A DNA stretch of 64,000 nucleotides from Diphasiastrum complanatum (taxonomy: Eukaryota > Streptophyta > Lycopodiopsida > Lycopodiales > Lycopodiaceae), in the NCBI GenBank assembly GCA_029204225.1, contig MU832134.1:1-64000 (forward strand). The letters run 5' to 3'. Made by a program: the position numbers and the translations under genes. Positions 47,030-60,828 of the stretch are shown in pieces; the first letter of the stretch is position 1, and the number at the start of each line of letters is the position of its first letter. The notes below the pieces were generated by a model. It saw only the letters and a list, made by a program, of their open reading frames with translations, ran no database searches and was not told the DNA's origin.

Positions 47030-47970
47030 CTTCAACCGAACTGCCATGTTTAACAGCTATTCATATGAAACACCCTCTTATAGACCTGCAATACTTCCAA
47101 TCAGAAGCGGACAACCATTCCAGCAAGGACTTTTTTCACTTTTTATATCTTTTTTCAGAAAAAAAAAAACCCTGCAAATTATTATCTCGCAGATTTTACG
47201 TATTCTTTAAAATATTCTTTTATGGGCCTCACCACTACATTATTTATTTCAATTTATTCTACCTTACATTTCTCATTGAAGCTTTCTTGAGTGGCCTTTT
47301 AAAAAAATGAGTGGAAAAATAAAGATGAGAAATATAGAGTGACATTTCTATTCCTTACTCTATTTTATTACTTTTACTTCTTCTTTAGTTTCTAGTGTTT
47401 TCTGGAATACAAGCCATTTAGGCCAGGTACATTCAAGAATTCTCTATGGATCAATGATCTTGTAAAGCTCATGAAGCATGGTAACGCATCCTTATCCGTG
47501 ACTTTGTGTATGTTCTACAACGAAGTGGCTATTGGCCTAATCAACCTCAAGCTGCTAATTTTCCAACTGCAACACAACTTTCAAGCAGATGACAAAGATG
47601 CTTCTATTTTCAATTAATAAGATTCAAATGGAAATGTGCAATTAAGTCAAAGATTTGAGGCCAAAAGAAAGTTGTTGCTCCTCAACAACATATTCAATTG
47701 AATCCAAGGTTTTAGATTCAAATGGAAATGTGCAATTAAGTCAAAGATTTGAGGCCAAAAGAAAGTTGTTGCTCCTCAACAACATATTCAATTGAATCCA
47801 AGGTTTTTTGAAACCCTTTCGTCACAACAAGAAAGAAAGACAATTTTCTAATAAGCTATTGGTTTTACGCAAGCGATAAAATATATATGCTTTTCCAACT
47901 GCAAAGTCTTCAAAAGTCACCAATAAAGTCATCTTCAATAAATCTCCTCATCCAATACTGCAGGGGGACC
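47030..47970. other. 3' internal region of the element, with a 94 bp tandem duplication
   Basis: No gene. 47621-47714 is repeated at 47715-47807 with almost no change (both begin gattcaaatggaaatgtgca). A purine-rich gcaggggga at about 47961 precedes a TG that may be the start of the 3' LTR. Confidence 0.7.
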
Positions 47971-49026
<1,056 letters not shown>

Positions 49027-49400
49027 TGGAGAAACCTGAAAAACGCGAAGGTGCCTTTGAAAAGCAAAGGCAAAGAAAATGCGAAAAATCTGACAGTGCC
49101 CTTAAAATGAAGTTTGGTCACAGTGTCGCATTTTTTCCGAAGGTAGAGAAATGCGAAAAACCCGACAGTGCTCTTAAAATGAAGTTTGGTCACACTGTCG
49201 CATTTTTTCTGAAGGTGTCACTTTTTCCTGATAGAGTTATATTTTTTACAATAGTTCGAAAAAAGGCAAAGGTGTCTGAAAAAAAATTAAGGCACAAAAA
49301 ATCCCTAAGGTGCAAAACAGCAAAAAAGACGACAGTGCCCTTAAAAAATGCTTTAGGGAAAAACTAAGTTTTGGAAAGATGCGAAGGTCCGTAATATGTT
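49027..49400. repeat. 72 bp tandem repeat rich in tgcgaaaaa/gacagtgc
   Basis: Units 49079-49150 and 49151-49216 both contain atgcgaaaaa, gacagtgc and cttaaaatgaagtttggtca; a partial third lies at 49311-49350. Within a unit, gacagtg and cactgtc form a short inverted repeat. Frames on both strands are products of the repeat. Confidence 0.8.
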
Positions 49401-51783
49401 GTCAGCCTTCGGCTGTTTTTTTTTTTTTCAAGATGCTCCTTACTTGAATGATTTGTTAAGGTTGAGCATAAGAAATCTAACAGGATCCCCCAAGACCATC
49501 CAAAAACATTTGACCTCCTATTCTTGCACCAAAAGCTGCCAATCACCATGCACTAGCTCCATAGGTCCAATTACATCATTTGGGCCCTCACAAGGTTATT
49601 AATTACATTTCTGACTTAGTTCATAATGAAGTGGTGTAACTAATAATCTTGTACACTAGAGTACCAGATACCCATGTTAGGGACTATTACAAATCCTTCA
49701 TGCAGGACATGGACATAACACCACCAGTTGTCATATTATGTCAAATTGGATACTTTGTCCTTGCATGACTAGGAGCTCCAAAATTGCTCCCTAGAGATCC
49801 AAAAAGCATTCGTTTAATGCCCATGTGAGCTCCATACTTATCTGCTTCAATTACACTTGTTGCATCCTCTTTGTATGTCACAAGTTGTCAAGTCATCCAT
49901 CTTTAAATTGTCTTTTGTTTTGTTTGTCTACATTCCAATGATCTAGTTCTCTTACTAACCATTCCAACAACAACACCACCAAATCCAGCTCCCTATTCTT
50001 AAAAAAAGTGTGTTTTACCACTCAGGCATGGTCTTAGTGTGAGAACAAGGTAGTAGACCTATAGAGAGAGCAGCTCATGATATAGCCAAGACACCATGTC
50101 ATGATTTAACGTTTATGACTCACCTCCCTAGAGTAGGGCATTCTTAGCTCTATCGGTAGAAGTTATCTAGTGGCTGCTAAGTCACATCGATTAAATGTTG
50201 TTCAACTCCAAAATTGGCCCACAATTATGTTATTGGTGTGGCACCAATCATGCTAATCTTTTCTATTGTAGTTACAAGTATTTAACTACGTCTAGTGAAT
50301 TATTACTTTGGAATGTATATGCTTAATGAATGCAATTTAAATATTGAAGACTAAAATTATATCTTACATAAATGTGGATGCTATTGAAATTTCACAATTC
50401 TAGCTTGTCTAGTTTGATGTAATTCTACTTGTAAGTGGTGATGTGGCACATGGCACATGTATAGATGCTTAGCCCTATGCCTAATCATGTTAATTCCTCA
50501 CACAAGGTCAAGTGGCATCTTTACTAATGATGTACAAAATCTACATTAGCATTTTAGAGAGAATGTAGGACTATTTTCAGCAATTTTTGCCTTGTTGGTG
50601 GATCTCAAGATCATGTGGTCAACTCTAGGGTTGATGACTTATTTTAGGTTATTGACTTTAGGTTTAGGTCACATATGGATGAAGGGTAAACCTAAACCCT
50701 AGATGTGAGAAGGATATCTATATATAGCAATGTAAATCTTGTTGATTAATATTGAAAAAATTGACATTTCCAACTTTCCTTCACATTATCTTTGTGTGGA
50801 GAGTTAGAACTATCATATGTCAGTGACCTTATGCCTTTATTGCATTGATTGGAAGGAAGGTACTCAAGTTGATTACAGATCTAGGAATCTTGTTGCACCT
50901 CTATTTGGAATGTTTGATTGTGGAGTTAAATGCCAAGATAAGCTAGTTTTGATAACTAATCTTGATTCTACCCCAGAGTTTGGATCTAGATCAATCAAAT
51001 GTGCATACTCCATCACTTTTATCTTTTATTGGGATTCATTTTGCTGCAAATTTTATGATGTATCAGAGCCTAATCAAAAGTGAGCTTTAGGTTTGCATTA
51101 CAAGCTTTAATCCTACATTTTGAGGAGTATTGGTTTTGCCTTTGCTACTAATTGATAATCTAGAGATAGTAACTCCAAATTTGGTTCCATTTGGATGAAA
51201 ATAAATTAAAGGGGATCTTATTTTCTAAGTTATAGCTTAAGTTCATCATGAAAATATCTCCACAAGAAACAATTCAATGCTCATCAAACATATTATGTCG
51301 TGTATTCCATGCTTGTGGGGTGCAAGTTATACACACCATTCTGTTTGATGAACGGTAGTATTTTGCCAACTGTCAGGCCTAGGTATTTCACTAGACATTT
51401 CCAACGGCAAGTGTGTGAGACTTGACCAAGGTGGCATATTTCGGCCACTTTTGGTGGACTACATGCTCTTGTATTTCAAAGAGATCGGGCCGAATCAATA
51501 CATGCTCATACAATAGTCACAAGATGATATCAACTTTTAAACTTCAAATAACGAAGGAATGGCATACTAGCTCAGTTATGCTTCCCATCATAATGGCTAC
51601 CCATAATTGAATGGGAATTGAGTAGCACCGAATACTTGCTTTTCTATCGATTTCATGATGCAAGTTATAGCACATACAACGGCATGAGTGAGATAGCATT
51701 CATCATTTTGATAAGTACATATCTGGAAACCAAAAGAATACACCTTTTTTAAATATTCTAACAACCCTTGTGTTTGTTAGTTC
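49401..51783. other. intergenic DNA; possible old LTR ending near 51058
   Basis: No gene recognised; the frame at 50817-51083 has no known relative. At about 51057-51075 the words gatgtatcagagcctaatc resemble a decayed copia primer site (tggtatcagagc), and tatctatatatagcaatg near 50710 resembles a TATA box. About 50.4-51.05 kb may therefore be an old solo LTR or LTR remnant. The last bases agttc (51779-51783) are one target duplication of the next element. Confidence 0.4.
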
Positions 51784-52630
51784 TGTTAAAATTGGCAAAA
51801 GCTAACTTGATCATATCTTGTGAATACCATTATGAGTAGTACATATCATCATAAGACATGTGTGGAGCCTGTTCCCACGTGTGAAATAAATGCATTTCTC
51901 ATTTAGATGAGTCATATAGGTTGTACATACCATTTCATTTGAGATCTAGTGGCTAAAATGGCCAAAATCTAGTTTTCTAGCTATATGCCACTTGGCATCA
52001 TTTTATTGGTAGGAAAAGCTATTTCACATGGATAGGAGTGATCTCACACGTGCTAAGGACTGATCACATGTGTGAAAACATCAGTAGTAGGTGAGATCCA
52101 ACTTGTAGTAGATATTTGTGCAAGTCCCTATAATTAGGAAAATTGACTAAAATCAAGGGAGGTGGCTATAATTAGGAAACTTGGTCCTTGTGCCATATTG
52201 ATGATTATTGGTGGATCCTTTGATGAGTAGGCACTCCCACACCTGCCAAATCAGCTGAGTAAGCATCACCTCTTGTGTATATATGGTGGCTCATTTGGCC
52301 ATAATTGATAAGAAAGCTAAATCTTGGTTTTGGTGCATTTCTTGAGTAATCTCTCCATTTGTCTTGTGATTTTATGCTTCTAATGGTTTCTAAGCTTAGT
52401 GTACTTCATTATTTGCTGGTAGTCCGTACTCTGACAGGTATTCACACGTGTGAAACCAGCAAGTACAAGTTTTGATCATATTTGATTGTTCTTGTTAGAT
52501 TTGTTGATGTAGATTTTATCTAGTGCTATATAATCTTGTGTAGATTGGTAGATCAATCTAATCTAACACCCAAACACACTTGTGGATCTGATTTGGATCC
52601 ATTCTTGGTCCTTTTTGCTGTACTTTGACA
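51784..52630 (+). repeat. 5' LTR of the complete LARD-like element
   Basis: Begins TGTTAAAATT and ends TTTGACA. It contains tgtatatatggtg (TATA, about 52276) and cacacgtgtg-type palindromes (about 52044 to 52070 and 52442). Similar CACGTG-type words are conserved in the 3' LTR, where some have become CACATG, as expected for decay of methylated CpG. Confidence 0.93.
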
Positions 52631-52643
52631 TGGTATCAGAGCC
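52631..52643 (+). promoter_or_regulatory. primer-binding site (tggtatcagagcc)
   Basis: Initiator tRNA-Met type site, directly abutting the 5' LTR. Confidence 0.9.
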
Positions 52644-54379
52644 AAGTACAAGTGCATTTAAGGAATTGATCTAAACTATACCCAAATTGGCAGGTTTTTG
52701 GAAACAAGCTAATATTGAGGTAGCGAGGTTGAATGGATAGCTAGAACCATCATATTTGTACCAAATCTTGCTGTGGGCTACAGGTGTACTTTCCACACGT
52801 TTGGGTCCGTACAGGACCTATTTTGGACAGTAAAATTCAGTTTGGTGCATTTTGAGCTTCATACACCCAATGTTGAGTCAATTTAGTGCATTTTTCAAGC
52901 TTTCACTTGCATTGTTTCTATTCCATTGATTTGTTCTTGGTTTAGATCAATCATATAGATGGATTAAAGCTTGTTTACAGTACATTGAAGTTGATTCTCT
53001 GATTTTTTGAGTGTACATTGAAGTTGAGAGAGAAAGAGTGCTATAAACCAAAGATTAAGGAGTGATTTGCAAGGGGAGTGATTGAAATCCATTATACCTT
53101 CATTCTAGATTTGTTCAAGAGTGAAAGGGCTGAGTGTAGAAGCATCTAAATGCTAGAAGACACTCTTGGATCAGTCCTCCAAGTGAAATCTTAGTGAATT
53201 TCTAAAGCACAAACACTCATAAAGGCAAAATCTACCTATACAAGGTGATAATAATTGTTGGCAAGTACTAGGAGAAAAATTTGAGATCCAAGTCACATTG
53301 TTTACCCCTACTCAAGTGTGTGAGTGTGTTTTTTTGGCTTGAATTAAAGTCATAAATGTGAGTGAGGCATATGTGTTGTGGTTGATCCAAAATTTTCAAG
53401 AGATCCTTCCTTTGTAGAGGGCAAGAACTAGTAACTCAATTCTTGACTTTGGTGGAAAAATTGTCTTCTTCATTGTGATCAAATCTTGCTAAGTGGCATT
53501 AGCTCTTTGTAAGCAAATATCTTAGTGAGAGAGAAGTATCACATTTCTGAAAATTTGAATTTCATTCCAACTCTAAAGAGGTAGAGTCATTGGTACTTGG
53601 TGGAGTCCAATAGGGGTGAATGAATTCAATTTTTTGAGCAAAATTTTGACATTATATGTATGAAACTCAAATAAGTTCTATTCAACTTTCTTTGTGAGAG
53701 TGTGAGGGTCAAGTTGTGATCCCATTGGGATTCTAGAATAGGGAGGAGTCCATATTTGAGTGTTCATACATGGTTGGGATCTTTGTGAATCTCTAGATGT
53801 CTAATTTTTAAGCTTGGTGAAAAACTATTGACATAGATTGTTATCAAACCATTTCATGTCCATTCCAAATCTCAAGAGTGAGATTTTTTGGGTCAAGAGG
53901 GATTCCAAAAGGGGTGATTGGATCTGATCTTTGTGTGTTTGAATCAAGTATACATGTCAAGTTTTTGTGATCTAGTGTAGATCCTTTTTTTTTGTGAAAA
54001 TTAGTGGCTTAATTTGTTGTCAAATCAAATCAAATTCAAATCTCAAGAGTGAGATTATTTGGGTCAAGAGTGAGTCCAAAAGAAGTGACTAATTTGATTT
54101 TCAAGTATTTGAAACAAGACCCATACTTTGTTCAAGAATCTCAAAAGTTGAGTGAACTAGTCAAGAGAAAAGAAAAATCTAGGTGTCAAACTTTTCAAAT
54201 CCATTCCAACTCTCAAGAGGAAGAGTCATTGGTATTTGTTGAGACCAATAGGGGTGTTTGGATCTGATTTTTGTGATTTGATAGAGTACTTTTTTCTTAG
54301 TGATCAAAGCAAAGATTAGTTTCCAATTGACTAGGTTGAGACCAATCCATCCAAGGAGAACTAAAGCAAGGGGGCCAAG
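52644..54379 (+). other. leader of the LARD-like element, internally repetitive
   Basis: No long frame. Repeated phrases such as 'ccattccaa(c/a)tctcaagag', 'agtcattggtactt' and 'ccaataggggtg' recur at about 53560-53620, 53870-53930, 54035-54085 and 54200-54260, showing that the leader grew by local duplication. A short frame at 54049-54267 lies across two of these repeats. Confidence 0.6.
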
Positions 54380-55255
54380 GTGAAGGATGGAGCTTCAAGT
54401 TCAAAGTGCAAAGGCAAGAAGGACAAATCCAAGGAAAGGTGTTTCCTTTGTGGAAAGATGCATGAGGCTTGGAGCCTCACAAGGACTTACAAGATTTGTC
54501 TTCCAAAGTCCATCATCACACATTTCAAACCTTTTGAAGTTTTGCATTTGGAAGTGAATTTTTTGGTTCAAGATGCAAAGATAATTGTCACTTTCATTAA
54601 TGTCACTTGGATTTATTTCATGTCCTTGGAAAGCATTTTGCTTAGGACTTTGGAAAAGTTCAAATTTATTGTTATGATCCAAGAGAAACCAAGAAAGATT
54701 GAGGAGCAATCACAAAATGAAAAAAGTTTCATTTATGCTCTCATGAAATCTTATGAAGAAATATTTTGCTTTGAAGAGATTTTTGTATCTCAAAGGTGGA
54801 TTAAGGCAATACTAGTTGAGTGTGATGCCTTAATAGATAGCAAAGCATGTTTTCCTTGTAAACTTATATTGAATATGAAGTCAAGGAAATGGAAATGTCT
54901 TCATAATGTATTTTTTGTTGGTTTCAATAAGGTCATGAATGATGTTTTCATTCATAATGTTGAAGATTATAAATTTTCAATTTTAAAGGCAAGTTGTAAA
55001 CTTCTTATGAGAATAAGTGAAGCATCCAAAGTGGACACCTATATCCATAAGCAAGTAGTTAGCCTTATTGAGATGGAAATACTTCTTGATTTCAATATTA
55101 GAAAAATCATGCCAAGTTGTGGTAATTTTTGGACTTATGTTTCTAGCATAAGTAATGTTGATGATCATATGAAGTGCACATTATATGATCATGGTTGTTG
55201 TGATCATTTTGAAACATGGAGGTCTTGGATTTCCATCAAGGAGGAGCACCAATAA
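54380..55255 (+). CDS. LARD-like element ORF 1: zinc-knuckle-like motif plus novel domain, unit 1
   Basis: A 291-residue frame. Residues 1-25 are Lys/Ser-rich (KCKGKKDKSKE), then CFLCGKMHEAWSL, a CCHC knuckle lacking its last Cys. A hydrophobic part follows (about 54530-54700), then a block seen again in ORF 2: FCFEEIFVSQRWIKAILVE, a ~60-residue spacer, ILKASCKLLMRISEASK, TYIHKQVVSLIEMEI and a Cys/His-rich end (HMKCTLYDHGCCDHF). No known family. The knuckle position suggests descent from a gag C-terminus. Confidence 0.55.
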   Translation: MKDGASSSKCKGKKDKSKERCFLCGKMHEAWSLTRTYKICLPKSIITHFKPFEVLHLEVNFLVQDAKIIVTFINVTWIYFMSLESILLRTLEKFKFIVMIQEKPRKIEEQSQNEKSFIYALMKSYEEIFCFEEIFVSQRWIKAILVECDALIDSKACFPCKLILNMKSRKWKCLHNVFFVGFNKVMNDVFIHNVEDYKFSILKASCKLLMRISEASKVDTYIHKQVVSLIEMEILLDFNIRKIMPSCGNFWTYVSSISNVDDHMKCTLYDHGCCDHFETWRSWISIKEEHQ

Positions 55256-55288
55256 GTTGATCTTGAGGAGTCATCTCGAGGTTCAAGT

Positions 55289-55939
55289 GTGCCAAGGATT
55301 GAGGAGGAGAGTCCTTCTCAAGTTATGATTCCAAGAAGAATATCAAGAGACATGGTTGAGCTCATATGGCTCACATTTCAAGGGCAAGAGGAGCACATTT
55401 CAAGTAGTATACATCTCATGCTTGCTTCTCTTATGTCATTTGGTGAATCAATTTGCTTTAGTGAGACTTTTGCATCTCAAAGTTGGAGTAAAGCAATACT
55501 AGTTGAGTATGGTGTCTCTCTTGAGAACATGGTTGATGTTCTTAATGATATGAAATTGATTTTAGATCAATTAGAAAGCAAATAGTTATTTCATCAAATG
55601 TATGTTCTTGAGTCTTGCAAGAGCAAGAGTGAGTTGTCCACTCATAGTATGAAAAATTGTCTTTTTTCATGTATTGAGGCCAATTGTAAACTCTTTATGA
55701 GAGAAAGTGAATCATCCTCTAAGGAAACTTATCTCCATAATGAAGTATCTAGCCTCATTAGATCTGAGATTAGCATGGCAACCAAGCATGAAGATATGAT
55801 ACAAACTCTTTGTTATTATAGCATGCATAGTCTTGCCAATGTTGATGAGCCTAATCCTCGAGATCTTGGTAACATGATGTTGGATCTTTGTGATCCTCAT
55901 GAGTCAAGAAGAACTCTTTATTTTATCATGGAGTTGTAG
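55289..55939 (+). pseudogene. LARD-like element ORF 2: second copy of the novel domain, split by a stop
   Basis: Frames 55289-55585 and 55598-55939 carry the same blocks in the same order as ORF 1: ICFSETFASQSWSKAILVE, LNDMKLILDQLESK, stop, KSKSELSTHSMKNCLFSC, IEANCKLFMRESESSSK, TYLHNEVSSLIRSEIS and a final LCDPHESRRTLYF. The pattern shows a tandem duplication of a domain of roughly 200 residues in an ancestor. The fragment at the left end of the window is a third member. Function unknown. Confidence 0.6.
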
Positions 55940-56219
55940 CCATTTTCAAGGAGGAGGAGCTTTTGGATCAACCATATGCTTCAAGGATGGAACAAATCAA
56001 TGAAAGAGGTGCTAGGATGGTGCAAAGCTCTCAAGTTCATCAAAAAAGTCAACATCAAAGAGGCACTATCATGGATATGGTGATTTCGGATCGACATCAA
56101 GCTCATTGTCTAATCTTCACACCTTTGAACCAGCAAGGATCCATATTAGAAGACCAATTCATCACATGGAGTCAATCTCAATATCATCATGTTTTTATCA
56201 AGTTAGTTTTGAGGAGGAG

Positions 56220-57068
56220 TGTTAAAATTGGCAAAAGCTAACTTGATCATATCTTGTGAATACCATTATGAGCAGTACATATCATCATAAGACATGTGTG
56301 GAGCCTGTTCCCACATGTGAAATAAATGCATTTATCATTTATATGAGTCATATAGGTTGTACATGCCATTTCATTTGAGATCTAGTGGCTAAAATGGCCA
56401 AAATCTAGTTTTCTAGCTATATGCCACTTGGCATCATTTTATTGGTAGGAAAAGCTATTTCACATGGATATGAGTGATCTCACACGTGCTAAGGACTCCT
56501 CACATGTGTGAAAACATCTGTAGTAGGTGAGATCCAACTTGTAGTAGATATTTGTGCAAGTCCCTATAAATTAGGAAAATTGCCTAAAATCAAGGGAGGT
56601 GGCTATAAGTTAGAAAACTTGGTCCATGTGCCATATTGATGATTATTGGTGGATCCTTTGATGAGTAGGCAATCTCACACCTTCCAAATCAGCTGAGTAA
56701 GCATAAGATCTTGTGTATATATGGTGGCTCATTTGGCCATAATTGATAAGAAAGCTAAATCTTGGTTTTGGTGCATTTCTTGAGTAATCTCTCCATTTGT
56801 CTTGTGATTTTATGCTTCTAATGGTTTCTAAGCTTAGTGTACTTCATTATTTGCTGGTAGTCCGTACTCTGATAGGTCTTCACACGTGTGAAACCAGCAG
56901 GTACAAGTTTTGATCATATTTGATTGTTCTTGTTAGATTTGTTGATGTAGATTTTATCTAGTGCTATCTAATCTTGTGTAGATTGGTAGATCAATCTAAT
57001 CTAACACCCAATCACACTTGTGGATCTGATTTGGATCCATTCTTGGTCCTTTTTGCTGTACTTTGACA
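56220..57068 (+). repeat. 3' LTR of the complete LARD-like element
   Basis: Collinear with 51784-52630, preceded by gaggaggag and followed by the target duplication agttc. Confidence 0.93.
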
Positions 57069-57073
57069 AGTTC

Positions 57074-57526
57074 CATGCAATATGGCATAATCAAGTATGG
57101 AATTCAAATTATAAAATACCATACAGCATAGTAAAGACAATTCAACCATGACTACCAAATCAGTTTTGTTAAATGACATCTCCCATTCTATCCAAACTGT
57201 TTAAAACACCTACCCATGCATAACGGTTGTCAAAAACACACATGAGAACGAGAGCTAGCATTTCACTACAAATACACTCCTCATACCTAAGCAGTTATAC
57301 CAGTGCCTTCTTTCTCACTTTGTTTTGTGCAAGTTGAAGCGATTGAAGACATCTTTGGAGCGATTATTGCGATTATTGAGATTATTAAAGATCAATTCAT
57401 GCTTTTGATGCTTTGAGGTTGGTGTTTGAAGATATTGAAAGCTTTTGAAGTTTTTGTTTTGCTTTTTGTTTGAAAGAGAAAGTTTGTTTTGTTTGTTTTT
57501 GTGAAAGAAAGTGAGAGGAAAGATAA
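57074..57526. other. non-coding stretch after the LARD-like element
   Basis: AT-rich; the second half (57330-57526) is rich in gattattgagatt and ttttgtttg words and leads into the minisatellite. No gene seen. Confidence 0.5.
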
Positions 57527-57640
57527 GTGTTTGGATAGATAGTGTTACGTGTTAAGTGTTTGAATAGATAGTGTTAAGTGTTGCATTAGATAGTGTTAAG
57601 TGATTGAATAGATATTCTTAAGTGTTTGAATAGATAGTGT
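57527..57640. repeat. ~25-30 bp minisatellite (gtgtttgaatagatagtgtt)
   Basis: Five imperfect units, immediately upstream of the GA tract. Confidence 0.8.
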
Positions 57641-57667
57641 TTGATGGTAAATGAATCTTAGATTTGT

Positions 57668-57812
<145 letters not shown>

Positions 57813-58284
57813 GAATTTTGCATTGATTTAGAAGGGTTTTGGATATTGTTCTTCTTGTAATAGATTGTTAATATTATTTAGGATAGTGTTTGGTAATAGA
57901 ATCTAGGAACAACAACATTTTAGTACATAACACATGCTATGGAACTCATGGAGGAGGCCTCTATCTATACCCACGAGTTGGTGAACCCAATTGTAACATA
58001 ATTTGGATTCCACCTCTTACAACAGAGTGAACCCCAATCTATAAGGATTTGAGTTCCACCTCTTACTTGATAATAGGAGGCCTCTTTATTAAAAACATAA
58101 CTCAAGTTGAGATAGTCTAAATTGCTAGCTCTCACATGGCTATCCATCTTTTGGGAATTACCATGGGGCTCACAACTGTACAGCTTAGCCTAGCACTAAT
58201 AATTCTCGTGCTCTCCGACTCGGCACAGCAAATCGTAAGTAATATATTACGATCCACACAAAGAGAGAGTGCCTGCACAAGCTA

Positions 58285-58393
<109 letters not shown>

Positions 58394-58403
58394 TTAGCAA
58401 AGA

Positions 58404-58598
58404 ATAATTTGAATTTTGGAGTGGGCCCATTAGATGCATGCATGGGGAGGAGGGCCATACATGATTTTCCCCATACATGCATCTTCCTCCCCAAGTTTTT
58501 TAGTTCAAAAAATGTGTATGCATGGGTGAGGGGAGGAGGATGCATGGTCCCTCACCCATGCATACAAGTGTATGTAAGTTTAAATATATATATACTAG
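58404..58598. repeat. ~195 bp direct repeat, left copy
   Basis: Matches 61139-61338: both share tttggagtgggccc, agatgcatgcatgggg, ccatacatgcatc and aagtttaaatatatatata. Inside, gatgcatgcatggggagg pairs with cctccccatgcatcc-like words, so each copy can fold. The two copies bracket the satellite at 59.2-60.9 kb. Confidence 0.85.
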
Positions 58599-58689
58599 TA
58601 AAGAGTGCCCGTCGTTGAGGGCAATGGAGGCCGATCTAGGTGGTGGCCGATGATTTGGATCATGGCCAATCTCGCACATCTTGCATCTC

Positions 58690-59015
58690 GAATATCTAAC
58701 ATTCGAGTCTTTGAAAAAATTCGAGTCTTTGGAAAAATGCGAGTCCTTGAAAATATTCGAGCCCTTTAAAAATATTCGAGTCTTGGAAAAAATTCTAGTC
58801 TTCTAAAAAGTTCTAGTCTTTGGGAAAAAAATCGAGTCTTTTGATAAAATTGAGTCTTTCAAAAAATTCTAGTCTTTTGAAAAATTTGACTTGACAATAC
58901 AAAGGGTCCTTCGATCCTTGGAAAAAATTCGAGTCTTTGGAAAAATTCAAGTCATTGGCCAATACTTCGAGTCTTGGAAAAATTTGTGTCTTTGGAAAAT
59001 TTGAGTCTTAAGAAA
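58690..59015. repeat. ~18 bp minisatellite (attcgagtctttggaaaa)
   Basis: About fifteen degenerate units of 'ttcgagtctttgaaaaa', with drift to 'ttctagtcttt' and 'attgagtctt'. Confidence 0.85.
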
Positions 59016-59219
59016 ATCCGAAGTTCTGACCGTTTTTACTGAATCCGACTAATTTCGACGGGCCTAGAATCCCAGGAATGCGTATAGGGTTTCTGGTTCG
59101 GACGCACGTTTTTGTGTGAGTACTGAATCGTTTGGAGCCCGGTTTAGTCCTGCAGGTTTGTCTCGGCATGCAGCATAGGACGGAACAGAGGGTCCAAAAA
59201 AAACGGACTTCGTTCGTCA

Positions 59220-60541
59220 CATGGCCTACCATAGGCTATGTTGTAGGCCACATAGGCCTACTATCTAGCAAGCCTATCATAGGTTGCCACATGGCAAGCC
59301 AAGTAGGCCTACCACATGGCAAATCATGCAAGCTTGGGGTTTGCCACATGGCAAGCCATGTTGGCCTACCATAGGCTTATGCGGCAAGCCAACAAAGCTC
59401 TACCATATAGGCCTGAGTGGACCCAGAGAGAGATATAGAGAGGTGGGCTTGAAAGCTGACACATGGCAAGTCATGTAGGCCTACCATAGGCTTGCATGGC
59501 AGACCACATAGGCATGGCATAGGCCTCATGTCTGCCATGCAAGCATGTTGTAGGTTGCCACATATGCTTGTCATAGGCTTGTGTGGCAAGCCAACCAGGC
59601 TCTGCCACGTAGGCTTGAGTGGACATAGAGAGAGAAAGAGGTGGGGCTCGCAAGCTACCACGTGGCAAGCCACGTAGACCTGCCACGTAGAAAACCATGG
59701 AGGGTAATACTTCCCCATGTCGTAAGCCATGTAGGACTACCATAGGCTTGTGTAGCAAGCCACATAGGCATGGCATAAATCTACTATCTGCCAATCTTGT
59801 CATAGGCTGCCACGTGGAAAGCCACGTAGGTCTACCATGTGGCAAGTCTTGCAAGCTAAGAGTTTGCCATGTGGCAAACCATGTAGGTTTAACATAGGCT
59901 TGTGTGGCAAGCCAACCAGGCTTTGCCACGTAGGCCTGAGTGGACCTAGAGAGAGAAAAAGGTGGGGCTCAAAAGCTGCCACGTGGCAAGCCACGTATGC
60001 CTTCCATAGGCTTGTGTGGCTTGCCATATGGCCTACCATAGGCTGGTGTAACAGGCCACATAAGCCTGCTATCTACCAAGCATGTCATGCACTGCCAAGT
60101 GGCAATCACATATGGTTGCCATGTGGAAAATCATGCAGGCTTGGGGTTAGCCATGTGGCAAGCCACGTAGGCCCATCATAGGCTGGCAAGCCAACCAGAC
60201 TCTGCCTACGTGGTCTGCTATCTGCTAAGCCTATCGCACACTACCACGGGGCAAGCCACGTAGGTCTGCCACATGGCAAATCATGCAAACTTGAGGTTTG
60301 CCATGTGGCAAGCATGTAGGCCTACCATAGGCTTGTATGGCAAGCAAACCGGGCTCTGCCACGTAGGTTTGAGTGGACCTAGAGAGAGAGATATAGGTGG
60401 GCTCGAAAGTTGCCATGTAGGCCTACCATAGGCTTGCGTGGCAGGCTACATAGGCATGGCATAGGTCTAATGTCTGTCACGCAAGCATGTTGCAAGCTAC
60501 CACATAGGCTTGCCATAGGCTTGTGTGGCAAGCCATGGACC

Positions 60542-60590
<49 letters not shown>

Positions 60591-60828
60591 GGGGCTCACA
60601 AGTTGCCATGTGGCAAGCCACGTAGGCATGTCATGAGACAAACCACGCAGGCTTGGGACTTGCCATGTGGCAAGCCACGTAGGCCTATCATAGGCTTGTG
60701 TGGCAGGTCATATAGGCATGACATAGGCTTGATGTCTGCCATGCAGGCATGTTGCAGTCTGTCACATAGGCTTGACATAGGCTTGTGTGGCAAGCAAATT
60801 AAGCTATGCACCACGTAGGTCTGCCATG

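Larger units (their letters stand above)
51784..57068 (+). mobile_element. complete non-autonomous copia-type LTR element (LARD-like), 5.3 kb, with 5 bp target duplication
   Basis: Two direct LTRs of about 848 bases (51784-52630 and 56220-57068), each starting TGTTAAAATTGG and ending TTTGACA, enclose 3.6 kb. The primer site tggtatcagagcc follows the 5' LTR at 52631 and the purine tract gaggaggag precedes the 3' LTR. agttc flanks both sides (51779-51783 and 57069-57073). The LTRs differ at only a couple of dozen positions by eye, so insertion is fairly recent. The interior has a zinc-knuckle-like motif and a novel duplicated domain but no protease, integrase or reverse transcriptase. Confidence 0.93.

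Noticed and set aside
57527-57660. Possible LTR border next to the GA tract
   Set aside because: The apparent direct repeats are a short-period minisatellite, with no primer site or terminal TG..CA pair.
59132-60818. Many overlapping open frames in the satellite
   Set aside because: All are translations of the repeat in different registers; no starts, introns or conserved domains.
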